DNA of 64,000 bases from Comamonadaceae bacterium. GTDB taxonomy: Bacteria; Pseudomonadota; Gammaproteobacteria; Burkholderiales; Burkholderiaceae_C. This document shows, one piece after another, positions 28,022 through 37,649 of the stretch. Location of the stretch: NCBI GenBank assembly GCA_947476465.1, contig CANJQN010000019.1, positions 1-64,000 of the forward strand. Reading direction: 5' to 3'. The position numbers were made by a program, and so were the translations under genes. How positions within the stretch are numbered: position 1 is the first letter of the stretch; the number at the start of each line of letters is the position of its first letter. The notes below the pieces were generated by a model. The model made no database searches, had not been told where the DNA came from, and was given only the letters and a program-made list of their open reading frames with translations.

Positions 28022-31000
28022 TTTGTATGGGTTGACCCGTTGAGTGCGGCACCGAGCCGCCGCCTGATGAACTGGTCGAGCCGCGCGGTGTCGTACGGCC
28101 GGCAAAATTGCTGGTTGCGCGCGAGATAACTGTCGCGGCTGTGGGCCAGTTCCTGCGCCACGGCGCCGCCACTTGTGATATCTACGAGCAACCGCTCCAG
28201 TGTTTGCGCATCGAGCGCCTTGACAGCCAGCCCCTGACGGGAAAAGTCAATCGACGACTCCAGATCGCGGAAGGCGGCGATCACCACTGGCTTTCCCCAG
28301 ATGGCGCATTCGAGCAGGACGCTGCTGAACAGGCCCACCACCGTGCCACAGCGGGCGACGGCGCTGTACGTATCACTGTCCCGATTGAGTACCCGTGCGA
28401 AGTCGCACTGGCCGAAGATGCTGCGTACCTCGTTGAGGACTGGCAGTTCCTGATGAGGGTGAGGCTTGACCACGAGCGTGAACCCGTGGCGTGTGCAGAT
28501 GTCTCGCAGCGCCAGTGCGGTCTGCAGCATCTCAAATGGATTGGAATGCTGCATCGCGAAGAAGAGCGCCCGGCTGTCAGGCGTGGCGACTTCAGCGGCA
28601 GCCTCGTCGAGTGTCTGAAGCCGCTCGATGATATTGACCGAACCGACAATCTCAAGCGCCTGCGGGCTCGAGCCGAGTTGCTCGTATGTTTGCGCCTGCG
28701 CGCTGTCGATCACGCCCATGACGTCGACCGCGGGCGCACTGTAGCGGGGCGACGTCGAGACAATCTGCGGCTGGATTCCGATAGAGGGGACTCGGCGGGC
28801 ACGGGCGAGGGCGGTGAGGATGCGAGAGGTAGCGTTGCGCTCCATCGCCGTGGCATAGAGAACCGCCTTGTCCATGGCCTGCCCGGCCTCCGAGACGAAG
28901 ATCACCTGCGCGAAGAGCGAACCAACGTATTTCTCGACCCGGGCCTTGAAGATGGCAACGAACTCCTCTGGCAAGCGTTGCCGCGCCAGTTCGAGCACGC
29001 GTGCGCGCATCCCACTGTCGAACAATTCGGACATGGCCAGAACTTCAGGCGGATATTTCTTGCGAAATCGAGCCAGGTGACCGTTGTAGACCGTGCAACG
29101 AGCGCTCAGGTCACCCTTGAGCGTGATGGTCTTGACCTCGTCCTGCCCGCTGGCGGGAAGAAGGCCGGAGTTGAAAAAGAGCGTGGGCAGTGCGGTGGCG
29201 GATTCGACCGCCTCAAGCAGCTTCAGCGATGCGGGTGAGTAAGCGTAGTTCTCGCGCGCCACATTTCCGCAGATGGCGACGTGCTGTCCGTGACTGGCAT
29301 AGTCGTTGAAGCTCGAGTCCTGGAGACTCCACCACAGCCGTGAGAACTGGCTGCGCAGGTCGCCCAGGTTCATCGGTCCCTCGTAGTCGGCCGAAGCGCA
29401 TGTGTTGATCGACTTCAGGAATGTCCGGGTGGTGCCATCGACCAGTGACAAGTACACCTTCCCCAGGCATCCAAGTGCCTTGGCATGAAACAGCAGGCAC
29501 TGAGCGACATCGCCATTGACCACCGGGTTTTTCAGAACAACCAGAACCTGGTCGAACTCCTCCAGGCATGCACGCATGCCGTAAAACCGCAGCGCTTCGT
29601 AGTAGATGTAGTCGCCAAGACCGAAGCACAGGGCGTCGATGATGTCCGAGCTCAGGTGCTGGCTCACGACCTCGTTCAGTGCCATGCGCAGGCTGTCGGC
29701 GAAGGTCTGAGTCAGCTGGACCGCATTGCGCTCGTTGGCCGACATGGAGACGCCGTAGCGCTTGTGGATGGACGTGACGGTGATCCAGTCGCGCTCTTGC
29801 GGCGCGATGAGCATCTGCTCGTCGTTGGCAAGCGCATCACGGGTGGCAATGAAGGTGACGCGCTTGCCGCGCGGGACCATCCCGCGCGCGAGCAGCAAGG
29901 CCTCGCTGCTGTCCGCAATGACCGCGACCTGGGCGCTGGTCGAGTTGTACAGGAACCGAGGGTCGACGCTGTGCTGTGTCGCGAAGTTGTACGGCCGGAT
30001 GCGCTCCAGTGCCTTCTCGGGGGTGACGACTGGAACCTCACTGAGCTTTTCCTGGAAGATGGCGATCACTTCCTCGAGGTCTGTGAATCGTCGAGTCTCC
30101 GGATCTATGTAGCGTGGGTACAGGATGTAGGCGGCCGCGAACACCGCCTCGAGCGGGAGTTGCCGCAACCGCCGTTGGATAGGCTGTCGGTCGTCTGTGA
30201 GTCCCCAGCCCGAATAGAAAGGGGCGCCCACGGTGGTGACAGGTACGCCGCGCAGCAAGGCTTCGAACCCGGCCAGCGATGTGAGCGTGTAGACGCGGTC
30301 GACCTCGTGAAGGGCGTCCGCCATGGTCAGCGAAACCCGCAGGATTTCCGCTACGTGCGCCAGCTTGGCGGGCTCGGAGATCTCTTTGCGGAAGCCCGCC
30401 ATAACGTCCGGATGCGGCTTGTAGATCACCTGTGCGTCCGGATTTTCAGTCACCGCCAGCTCCACCAGCTGGGCGTTGGTCATGATGCGTTCGCAGCCGT
30501 AGAGAAGCGACTGGTCGTCTTCGACCTGCCCGATGACCAGGATGCGCGGACGCACCTTCGGCCCGTAGAGCATGGGGGCGAGCTCGGTGCGTACCTCGTT
30601 GTACTTCGACAGGCCTGCTTCGCGAATCAAGCCCATGCACCTGCGCGCGGTTTGGATCAGGCCGGGATCAGCCGCGAAGTCGAATGTATTGAGAAGGTGT
30701 TCGAGATCCGACGGTGCCGAGGCATCGTAATAGAGGCCTGACCGGTCGTAGCACAGCGAGTAGGGCAGCACGTGGCTGGCGCCCAGACCAATGGAGCGGA
30801 AGAACCCGTCCTCGACGTGGTGAATGGCGATCTCATGCTCGGCGGCGAAGTCACGCAACTCGGCGGGTGTCGTGCGGCCCCAAACGATGAACAAGGGGCG
30901 GTTGGACAGCACGATCCAGCGCCCCTTGTCCCGGACATCGTCCTGCAGGGCCAGAAATCTCAGGTTGTATTCGGAAAGGTAGCGGCGAAGCAGCGGACGC

Positions 31001-31149
31001 TTCCACTTGGCAACGTTGAAGACGAATGCAGTCCGCTTCCACACCTGCGCGGGTTGTAGCGCGGTCCTCGTGGTCTCGAACGCGTCGTTGCGCAATTGCC
31101 GAAATTGTTCCGCGTACCTTTGAAAGCGCGGTGCGGTAAAAAAGATCAT
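28018..31149 (-). CDS. 1043-aa fusion: N-terminal KpsC-like beta-Kdo-transferase module + large uncharacterised C-terminal region with GT-B/capsule-polymerase-like motifs
   Basis: N-term EDGFFRSIGLG, DRSGLYYDA, VIYKPHPDVMAG, LTSLAGFEALLRG, PFYSGWGLTDDR; C-term LVVKPHPHQELPVL...CGTVVGLFSSVLLECAIWGKPVVIAAF. Confidence 0.85.
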   Translation of the reverse strand: MIFFTAPRFQRYAEQFRQLRNDAFETTRTALQPAQVWKRTAFVFNVAKWKRPLLRRYLSEYNLRFLALQDDVRDKGRWIVLSNRPLFIVWGRTTPAELRDFAAEHEIAIHHVEDGFFRSIGLGASHVLPYSLCYDRSGLYYDASAPSDLEHLLNTFDFAADPGLIQTARRCMGLIREAGLSKYNEVRTELAPMLYGPKVRPRILVIGQVEDDQSLLYGCERIMTNAQLVELAVTENPDAQVIYKPHPDVMAGFRKEISEPAKLAHVAEILRVSLTMADALHEVDRVYTLTSLAGFEALLRGVPVTTVGAPFYSGWGLTDDRQPIQRRLRQLPLEAVFAAAYILYPRYIDPETRRFTDLEEVIAIFQEKLSEVPVVTPEKALERIRPYNFATQHSVDPRFLYNSTSAQVAVIADSSEALLLARGMVPRGKRVTFIATRDALANDEQMLIAPQERDWITVTSIHKRYGVSMSANERNAVQLTQTFADSLRMALNEVVSQHLSSDIIDALCFGLGDYIYYEALRFYGMRACLEEFDQVLVVLKNPVVNGDVAQCLLFHAKALGCLGKVYLSLVDGTTRTFLKSINTCASADYEGPMNLGDLRSQFSRLWWSLQDSSFNDYASHGQHVAICGNVARENYAYSPASLKLLEAVESATALPTLFFNSGLLPASGQDEVKTITLKGDLSARCTVYNGHLARFRKKYPPEVLAMSELFDSGMRARVLELARQRLPEEFVAIFKARVEKYVGSLFAQVIFVSEAGQAMDKAVLYATAMERNATSRILTALARARRVPSIGIQPQIVSTSPRYSAPAVDVMGVIDSAQAQTYEQLGSSPQALEIVGSVNIIERLQTLDEAAAEVATPDSRALFFAMQHSNPFEMLQTALALRDICTRHGFTLVVKPHPHQELPVLNEVRSIFGQCDFARVLNRDSDTYSAVARCGTVVGLFSSVLLECAIWGKPVVIAAFRDLESSIDFSRQGLAVKALDAQTLERLLVDITSGGAVAQELAHSRDSYLARNQQFCRPYDTARLDQFIRRRLGAALNGSTHTK

Positions 31150-31166
31150 GTGGTTCGTGGCCCGTC

Positions 31167-32927
31167 CTATAGTCCCAACACCACTTTGGCGCTCACGGCG
31201 ATCTGAAAGAGGATCTGTGTCAGGTCCTTCCAGAACTGGCGTTTCTTCTCGTCCACCTTTGGCAACACCAGCAGCTGATCACCGGGGTTGACCTGCAATG
31301 CCCCGTGGGCCGAGGGGTCGGCCGAGACCTGCTCGAAACTGCCATCGGCGCGCGCCAGGACAACGCGCGCGTTGTTGGCGGTTTGGGTGAAGCCGCCAGC
31401 GCGGCGAATGTAATCTGTGACCTGCAGGGAGCGTTCGTGCGCAATGGCATTTGGGAACAGCACCTCACCACTGACCAGCACCAGGTGGTCGACGGCCGGG
31501 ATGCGGATCACATCCCCATTTTCGAGTAACAGGTCGTCTCGGGCCGGGTCTTGTGCGATCAGCACTTGCCCTAGCGGCTCGACCTGTTTGGCGCGATCAA
31601 CCCACTGCAGGGTGAGCGCCGCTTCTTCGGTGCGCAACCTTGCTTCGTCGCTGCTGCCGCTGCGGGCCGTGAGCAGCGCCGCCTCCAGGCTGCGCAGGCT
31701 GGAGGCGAGCATTTCCTTCTGGCGCACCTTGACGCTCTGGCGGAACAGCTGCAAGTTGCGAACTTGCGAGCGCTCGGTGAGCTGCACGCGTGGGAGAACG
31801 TCGCGCAGGCGGCTGCCGTACGCTAGGACGTATTCCTGCGCGCTCAGGTGCTCGCCTTCCACCCGGATGGTGATGGTGCCGGGCATCTTGTCGGCGGTGA
31901 GCTCAACGTCATCACCGTCCATCAGGATCAAATTGCCGACGGCACTGAGCGGGTAGTACTCGCTGTTGCGGACGGTGCCCGTATTGCGCACCACGCGCAG
32001 GTGCGTGGCCGACGGCGCAGGACGCGCGAGCGCCAGGAGGTCGCGCGCGGGCAGTTGCGAGCTGGCGAACTCAAAGCGCCGTGGAACGGCCGCCAGTCCG
32101 CCCACCTTCACTGTGCCCTGGCGCGCCGTGACCAGGATCACATCGCCAGTGGCCAGCTGCAAAAGAGGCATCTGACCGTGCAAAAGGAAGTCGTAGAGGT
32201 TGACTGTTGAACGCAGCTGGCCGTTTCGCCGCACTTGCACGGCGAGAAAGCTGCCGCGGGCGGTGTCGACGCCGCCTGCCTGGTCGAGGTAATGGAGCAG
32301 GCCGTCCATGCTCGTGCCCCCATACAGACCCGGGCGCACGACGAAGCCGCTGACAAAGATGCGCACGGGCTGCGCGGCGGCCAGGCTTGCATAGCTGTTC
32401 ACATTGCTGAGGAACACGCGGCGCATCGACGCGTCGACCAGCGCCTGAAGGTCCTGGTTGCGCACGCCGCGCACCTGCACCGGCCCGACGTGTGGCAAGA
32501 AGATGTTGCCCTGAGGGTCGATGGTCAGGGCCGCATCAAAATCAAACGCGCCCCATAGCCGCACCTGCACGGTGTCGCCGGTCGCCAGCACATAGTCGGG
32601 GTTGAACTGGGCGGCGCCTTCTCGCGCGAACGCGCCAGTGAAAAGCTGCGCGCCAAACACCTCCGATGCGGGCAGGACTGGCGCCGGCACCATTGCGACG
32701 GGCATGGCCGGAGGCGCCAAACTGATGGCTGGCGCGGCGGACACGGCCGGAGTCGAAGGAGCCGGGCGCGACGTATTGGCCCCACCCGCCGGCGATGGGG
32801 CGGAGGCGGGTGAAGCCAGTGGGAAGATCGACTGAGCGGAAGCGGTACCGCCCAGCGCGCAGACGGTCACCGCCAATGCCACGCAGGCGACCCAGGGGCG
32901 AAGGACGGTGTCGAGTCGGGAGCGCAT
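31167..32927 (-). CDS. kpsD: capsule polysaccharide export outer-membrane protein (Wza/KpsD family)
   Basis: Signal peptide; YVLATGDTVQVRLWGAFDFDAALTIDPQGNIFLPHVGPVQVRG (polysaccharide export domain); SLBB-like repeats. Confidence 0.92.
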   Translation of the reverse strand: MRSRLDTVLRPWVACVALAVTVCALGGTASAQSIFPLASPASAPSPAGGANTSRPAPSTPAVSAAPAISLAPPAMPVAMVPAPVLPASEVFGAQLFTGAFAREGAAQFNPDYVLATGDTVQVRLWGAFDFDAALTIDPQGNIFLPHVGPVQVRGVRNQDLQALVDASMRRVFLSNVNSYASLAAAQPVRIFVSGFVVRPGLYGGTSMDGLLHYLDQAGGVDTARGSFLAVQVRRNGQLRSTVNLYDFLLHGQMPLLQLATGDVILVTARQGTVKVGGLAAVPRRFEFASSQLPARDLLALARPAPSATHLRVVRNTGTVRNSEYYPLSAVGNLILMDGDDVELTADKMPGTITIRVEGEHLSAQEYVLAYGSRLRDVLPRVQLTERSQVRNLQLFRQSVKVRQKEMLASSLRSLEAALLTARSGSSDEARLRTEEAALTLQWVDRAKQVEPLGQVLIAQDPARDDLLLENGDVIRIPAVDHLVLVSGEVLFPNAIAHERSLQVTDYIRRAGGFTQTANNARVVLARADGSFEQVSADPSAHGALQVNPGDQLLVLPKVDEKKRQFWKDLTQILFQIAVSAKVVLGL

Positions 32928-32930
32928 GGG

Positions 32931-34058
32931 TCAGTCCTTGTGGTCGCGCACGATGGCTAGCAGCAGTTGAAGAATGCCGGCGGTCATGAGGGCAACCAGG
33001 ATAAAGAGGGCGGTGTTGTACAGGCGTTGCGGGGCTACCGCATATTCGGGGCGGGTTGGCGCTTGCAGGACAGAAACCTTCTTGACCATGCGGTGGGCTT
33101 CAACCTGGCCTTTTTCGAGGGCAGACAGGGCGGCCTTGTACATGTCCTGCGCGAAGGACGCCTCGGCCTCCAGGCGTTGGTACTGCTCAACCGTTCGGTT
33201 CAGGGTCTTGCCGCCCGGGGCGGCAAGGCGGGCCCGCTCGGTGGCGATCTGTTGCTCAACGGCGGCGAGCTGCTGCGTCAGCATGACCACGTTCGGATGG
33301 TCGGCCACCAGATACGACTGCAGTGTTGCGCGCTGCGTCTGCAGCTCGGATTTCTGGGCCTCCAGCCGTGAGACGACACCCGCGATGGCTTCGGCCGTTC
33401 CCGCTGGCGATATCAGGCCCTTGCTGTCCTGGAACGACAGAACGGTCTGGCGCGCCTTGATAGCGCGCTCATGCATCTGCGTCACTTGGCCTTGCAGGAA
33501 GGCCACCTGCGCCTGCGCGAGTTGATTGGCCATCACATTCATGAAGCGCTCGCCCCGCTGGACGAGGAAGGTGGAGATGGCATGGGCGGTGCCTGGATCG
33601 TAGGCTTGAACTTCGATGGTCAGCACGCCGGTGTATTCGTCGAACTCGACACTGGTGCGGTTTCGAAAGTGACGGTGCAGCCACTCCAGCGGCGCATCCT
33701 TCCACCACATTCGCGACAAGAAGTCGACCTTGTCGCTACCGTAGTGCGCACGAAGATTGATCGACGCATCGATCAGGCGCAGCATGTCGACAGACGTCAG
33801 GTGCGAGCGCAAAAGCAGCTGGTCGGCGCGGCCAGGTGCCGAACCCCCCAGCAGGCCGCCCAGGATGTCGGCGCCTTGTACCGAGGGCAAGTCTGTACGC
33901 TGGACGACAACATGCGCCTGCGACACATAGCGGTCCGAGGCCACAAAGAGCCAATAGACGCTGCCCAGCAGGCACGCCACGACCGCCGCAAACACAATCA
34001 GGTGCTGCGAAGAGGCGCCGACTCCCGCCATCCGGGATCGTCCGCTGTCTGGTTTCAT
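32931..34058 (-). CDS. kpsE: capsule export inner-membrane protein, PCP family
   Basis: N- and C-terminal TM segments flanking a coiled-coil; APTRPEYAVAPQRLYNTALFILVALMTAGI. Confidence 0.92.
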   Translation of the reverse strand: MKPDSGRSRMAGVGASSQHLIVFAAVVACLLGSVYWLFVASDRYVSQAHVVVQRTDLPSVQGADILGGLLGGSAPGRADQLLLRSHLTSVDMLRLIDASINLRAHYGSDKVDFLSRMWWKDAPLEWLHRHFRNRTSVEFDEYTGVLTIEVQAYDPGTAHAISTFLVQRGERFMNVMANQLAQAQVAFLQGQVTQMHERAIKARQTVLSFQDSKGLISPAGTAEAIAGVVSRLEAQKSELQTQRATLQSYLVADHPNVVMLTQQLAAVEQQIATERARLAAPGGKTLNRTVEQYQRLEAEASFAQDMYKAALSALEKGQVEAHRMVKKVSVLQAPTRPEYAVAPQRLYNTALFILVALMTAGILQLLLAIVRDHKD

Positions 34059-34720
34059 GCCGGCAGGCTTTCCTTGTAGTTGCGAAGCGCGTCGTCGATC
34101 GAATCGAACCAGTGCGCCTGGCCCTCGTGCAACCAGATGCCCGCCTGGCAGAACTGCCGCAACGTGCCTTCGCCATGCGAGACCATGATGAGCGAAGCGC
34201 GTTCGCGCAGGCTGTGAAATTCCGCGGCCGCCTTCTTTCGGAAGCTCGCGTCACCGGCGGAGGTGACCTCGTCCGAGATGTAGACGTCGAAATCGAACGC
34301 CAGCGACATGCCGAACTGCAGCCTTGACCGCATACCGGACGAATACGTGCTCACGGGCTGATCGAAGGCGGCCCCGACGCCGGCGAAGTTTTCGATCGCG
34401 GCCAAGCGTTCGCTCATCCTGTCCTCGTAGCCCTGGATGCGACAGACAAAAACAGCATTCTGACGGCCGGTCATCGATCCCTTCAACCCGCCCCCATAGC
34501 CAAGCGGCCAGGAAACGCGGCATCGGCGCTCGACCTTGCCGTGAGTCGGCTCGTCGACGCCACCGATGATGCGAAGCAATGTGGACTTGCCCGCCCCGTT
34601 GCTCCCGATCAGGCCGACGCTGAGATTTCGCGGAATGGTGAACGTCACGCCACGCAGCACCCAGGGACCCGGGCCATGTCGGGTTCGATAGCGCTTTTGG
34701 ACGTCTTGGACGATGATCAT
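34055..34720 (-). CDS. kpsT: capsule ABC transporter ATP-binding protein
   Basis: LIGSNGAGKSTLLRIIGG Walker A, YSSGMRSRLQFGMSLAFDFDVYISDEVTSAGD signature. Confidence 0.95.
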   Translation of the reverse strand: MIIVQDVQKRYRTRHGPGPWVLRGVTFTIPRNLSVGLIGSNGAGKSTLLRIIGGVDEPTHGKVERRCRVSWPLGYGGGLKGSMTGRQNAVFVCRIQGYEDRMSERLAAIENFAGVGAAFDQPVSTYSSGMRSRLQFGMSLAFDFDVYISDEVTSAGDASFRKKAAAEFHSLRERASLIMVSHGEGTLRQFCQAGIWLHEGQAHWFDSIDDALRNYKESLPA

Positions 34721-35508
34721 TGGGCGGCGAGTTTGGTGGCGAGCTTGCGCTGGAGCGCCAGCCCGACAAACACCAGACAAAGGGCGCAGAGGTACAGATA
34801 CGACATGCGCGTTTCGGGGGCTGCGTGGTAGTGTGGCGCGAAAGCCGCGCGAGCCCCTTCAATTCCGTGCGCCACCGGATTGAGCATGATCCATTCACGC
34901 AACGCTCCGGAAACGTTTGCGATGGGGAGTACCACGCCCGACAACAAGGACAAAGGCAGCATTGAGATGCGCACCAGGTTGCCGATGTCCTCAACCAGCG
35001 GCGTCAACGCCGCCAATACCAAACCCAGGCCAAGGCTGAGCAGCCACAGGCCGAAAAATGCCGCGAGTAGCGCCAGCGGTTCCGCCGGCGCGACGAAATG
35101 GCCCCAAATCATCGATGCCGCTGTCATGAGCCCGATGGTCAGGGTCATCAAGAAGCCTTCCAGCGTTGCTCGCACGAGCACAGTGTCGATCGGCTTGACC
35201 TGTCGGTAGGCGAACAATGACCGGTTGGCATTGATGGCGCCGACCATCTGCGAGAGTGGCCGGCGAAACATGAAGAACGCGAGCAGGCCCACCATGATCC
35301 ACAGGCCTGTGTCGATGCCGCCGACGGTTCGCACGCGCACCACGGTGTACATGAGCATCAGGAACGCGATGTGTGCGACGGGCTCCGCAATGATCCAGAA
35401 CCAGCTGGTGCGGCTCGCGAACAATCGCGCGACGGCTTCGCGCAGGAAGAGGGCGCGCCAAACAGCACGCGTGATCTCCGTCGCCGGACGAGGCCGATAG
35501 GAAGGCAT
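34717..35508 (-). CDS. kpsM: capsule ABC transporter permease
   Basis: ABC-2 type permease, about six TM segments, RTSWFWIIAEPVAHIAFLMLMYTVV, directly coupled to kpsT. Confidence 0.93.
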   Translation of the reverse strand: MPSYRPRPATEITRAVWRALFLREAVARLFASRTSWFWIIAEPVAHIAFLMLMYTVVRVRTVGGIDTGLWIMVGLLAFFMFRRPLSQMVGAINANRSLFAYRQVKPIDTVLVRATLEGFLMTLTIGLMTAASMIWGHFVAPAEPLALLAAFFGLWLLSLGLGLVLAALTPLVEDIGNLVRISMLPLSLLSGVVLPIANVSGALREWIMLNPVAHGIEGARAAFAPHYHAAPETRMSYLYLCALCLVFVGLALQRKLATKLAAQ

Positions 35509-35522
35509 AAGGCCGAGGCCAG

Positions 35523-36800
35523 TCAGATCTCGGCCGGCGCTGTTTGGGCGACTTGGCGCGCTCTGCGCGAGAACGGCACCAGCGTAGCCGGGCGCGTGGT
35601 CCACGCCAGCCCGCTCGTGGTGATGGTCTGCGAAAGAGGCTTGTAGAAACTGCCGTTGATCTGGGTGGCCGCGATGAGATGCTTGCGATATCGGTTGAAC
35701 AACGCGTGGTCAGGCTGATGGGCAGAGGCCTGTAACCAGAATTCGTCGAGTTCACCCTGGTACGTAAGGCCGGGCATGTCATACAGCGCCGTGCCGGTCA
35801 CGTAGGTTGGGAGGCCGTGGTGCAAGGCCGACATCCCGGTGGTGCTGTTGATCACGACCACGCCGCGCGCGTGGCGCAGCAGGGTCGGCAGGTGTTGGTC
35901 GTGGATGTAGTGGACTCGCCCGCGAATGCCATAGAGCTGCGCCATGTGATCGATCAAGGCCTGGTAGTCGCGGTGGCCGCGGTCCATTGGATGGTGCTTG
36001 AAGACTAGCACGGTTCCACTCGGGGCATGTTTGGCGAACGAATCCATTGTCGCCTGGATGAACCCTTCGATGCCTTGGAAGTTGGCATGTACCTCGACTT
36101 GAGCATCATTGAACACTTGCAGTGGGGCGAGAAAATAACGGCCGCTCAACTCACCACTTAATCGCGCTGTGGTACCGCGTTCGGTCCACTGGAACCACAG
36201 CTTTCGCCACGCGGAGCGAACCCAAGGCCATAGCGCCGTGGCGCCGATGGGACGGTGGTGCTCATAGTGCGGAAACAGCCACCGCCCAAGCCATGCCGCA
36301 ACGTAATAGAAAGCGGCGTAACGAGCCATGAACCAGTAGGTGTCGCCGACCGCATGCGTTCGCAGTGGGGTCGCGGCTGTTTTGTATGCGGCCGGCGTTC
36401 GAGGAAATTGCGAAAACCCGTTGACGCCGAAACGCTCCAGCGTGATGAAGTCTGGGCGGACGTAGCCTTCCTCGAACACACCCAACTCGACACCTGCTCG
36501 CGCAGCAACCTCGCGCACACATTCATGAATGGGACGGCAATCGCCGAAGAGCAGGACGATCTCGATGCCGAGTTCGTGAAGAATCTGGTCAAACGCGGCA
36601 GGCCATTGCTCGGTCGTCCCGCGGTAGTTGACGGCTCCCGTGCGGTAGAAAAACCAGTCGCCGGCGTTGAAGTTCACCTTGTGAACAGTGGCGCCGACGC
36701 TGCGCAAGTCGGCGGTCAGCCGTGCGAAGAAGGGACCGACCGGGCCTTGCAGCAGCAACACACGTCGCCCCGCAAATGCCCTCATACCCTCACTGATCAA
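35523..36800 (-). CDS. kpsS: capsular polysaccharide beta-Kdo transferase KpsS family
   Basis: VLLLQGPVGPFFARLTADLRSVGATVHKVNFNAGDWFFY, VFEEGYVRPDFITLERFGVNG, VFKHHPMDRGHRDY, GVVVINSTTGMSALHHGLPTYVTGTALYDMPGLTYQG. Confidence 0.94.
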   Translation of the reverse strand: MISEGMRAFAGRRVLLLQGPVGPFFARLTADLRSVGATVHKVNFNAGDWFFYRTGAVNYRGTTEQWPAAFDQILHELGIEIVLLFGDCRPIHECVREVAARAGVELGVFEEGYVRPDFITLERFGVNGFSQFPRTPAAYKTAATPLRTHAVGDTYWFMARYAAFYYVAAWLGRWLFPHYEHHRPIGATALWPWVRSAWRKLWFQWTERGTTARLSGELSGRYFLAPLQVFNDAQVEVHANFQGIEGFIQATMDSFAKHAPSGTVLVFKHHPMDRGHRDYQALIDHMAQLYGIRGRVHYIHDQHLPTLLRHARGVVVINSTTGMSALHHGLPTYVTGTALYDMPGLTYQGELDEFWLQASAHQPDHALFNRYRKHLIAATQINGSFYKPLSQTITTSGLAWTTRPATLVPFSRRARQVAQTAPAEI

Positions 36801-36882
36801 GACCCACTCCTCATCCGTACGGTTACCGTCGAGCCACTCGACGACTGGCGCCCTATGCCCCAGTTGTATCCCGTGTCACCAA

Positions 36883-36902
36883 GTGTATCTGATCAGGTAC
36901 AC
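36883..36902. promoter_or_regulatory. 20-bp near-perfect palindrome GTGTATCTGATCAGGTACAC upstream of the capsule operon
   Basis: 18 of 20 positions self-complementary; ~83 bp upstream of the kpsS start. Confidence 0.5.
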
Positions 36903-37082
36903 GAAGGATGAGATGCGGGTCGTTTTGGATGGAGCCTTGGGGCGCCGGTCGTCGGAACAGGGTGGCCGACTCGGTACAGATGAGTGTAGGTTTGCGCTGC
37001 TGAGCGCGTCAACGTTCAGTTACAAATTGCCCCGCTGAGCCGTGACGCAGTGGCTCGGCGTGTGCCAACGACGCGCTGTCGG

Positions 37083-37649
37083 TCAATGCTCGACGCGATA
37101 GCTCAATTGCAGCAGCAATGTGGAAACACCCCCGGCAGAACCCATCGCGACCGGTGGCACCCAACTGAGGTCCATTCCGAAGCCGCTGCGATATTCGACC
37201 AGCGACAGGGTGGGCAGGATCACCGGTACGAAGTGCATGCGGCCGTTCCACGACGCCGAGCGGTAGTGCATGGCCATGCTGGCGCCGCCCTCCAGCCGCC
37301 AGGCGCCCGAGTGCGCCAGTTCGCGCATGACGCTCATGCCGCCGTAGCTGCCCAGAAAGCCGCGCGAGTCTTCCAGGGTGCCGAAGGTGAACCGGGACTT
37401 CCACAGGTTGTCGGCGGCGGCGGTGTTCCAGGGCAATCCGTTGGCGCGCCGCTGCAAGCCCAGGCCTCGCTGCACCTCCTGCCACTGCCGCCCGGGCGCC
37501 AGGGTCTGCCTGGCGTGCTGTGAGAACCCAGCGAGCGACACGTGCCATTGCGCGTCGTCCGAGAGCCTCGCGGTTTGAGAAAAAGCGGGGAAACAGGCCC
37601 CCGCGACGAGCGTGGCTGTCCACGCCCTCCAGCACCGTTGGTGTCGCAT
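37083..37649 (-). CDS. secreted/outer-membrane beta-barrel protein, weakly PagP-like
   Basis: Signal peptide; alternating beta-strand pattern; GRMHFVPVILPTLSLVEYRSGFGMDLSWVP resembles the PagP C-terminal region. Confidence 0.45.
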   Translation of the reverse strand: MRHQRCWRAWTATLVAGACFPAFSQTARLSDDAQWHVSLAGFSQHARQTLAPGRQWQEVQRGLGLQRRANGLPWNTAAADNLWKSRFTFGTLEDSRGFLGSYGGMSVMRELAHSGAWRLEGGASMAMHYRSASWNGRMHFVPVILPTLSLVEYRSGFGMDLSWVPPVAMGSAGGVSTLLLQLSYRVEH

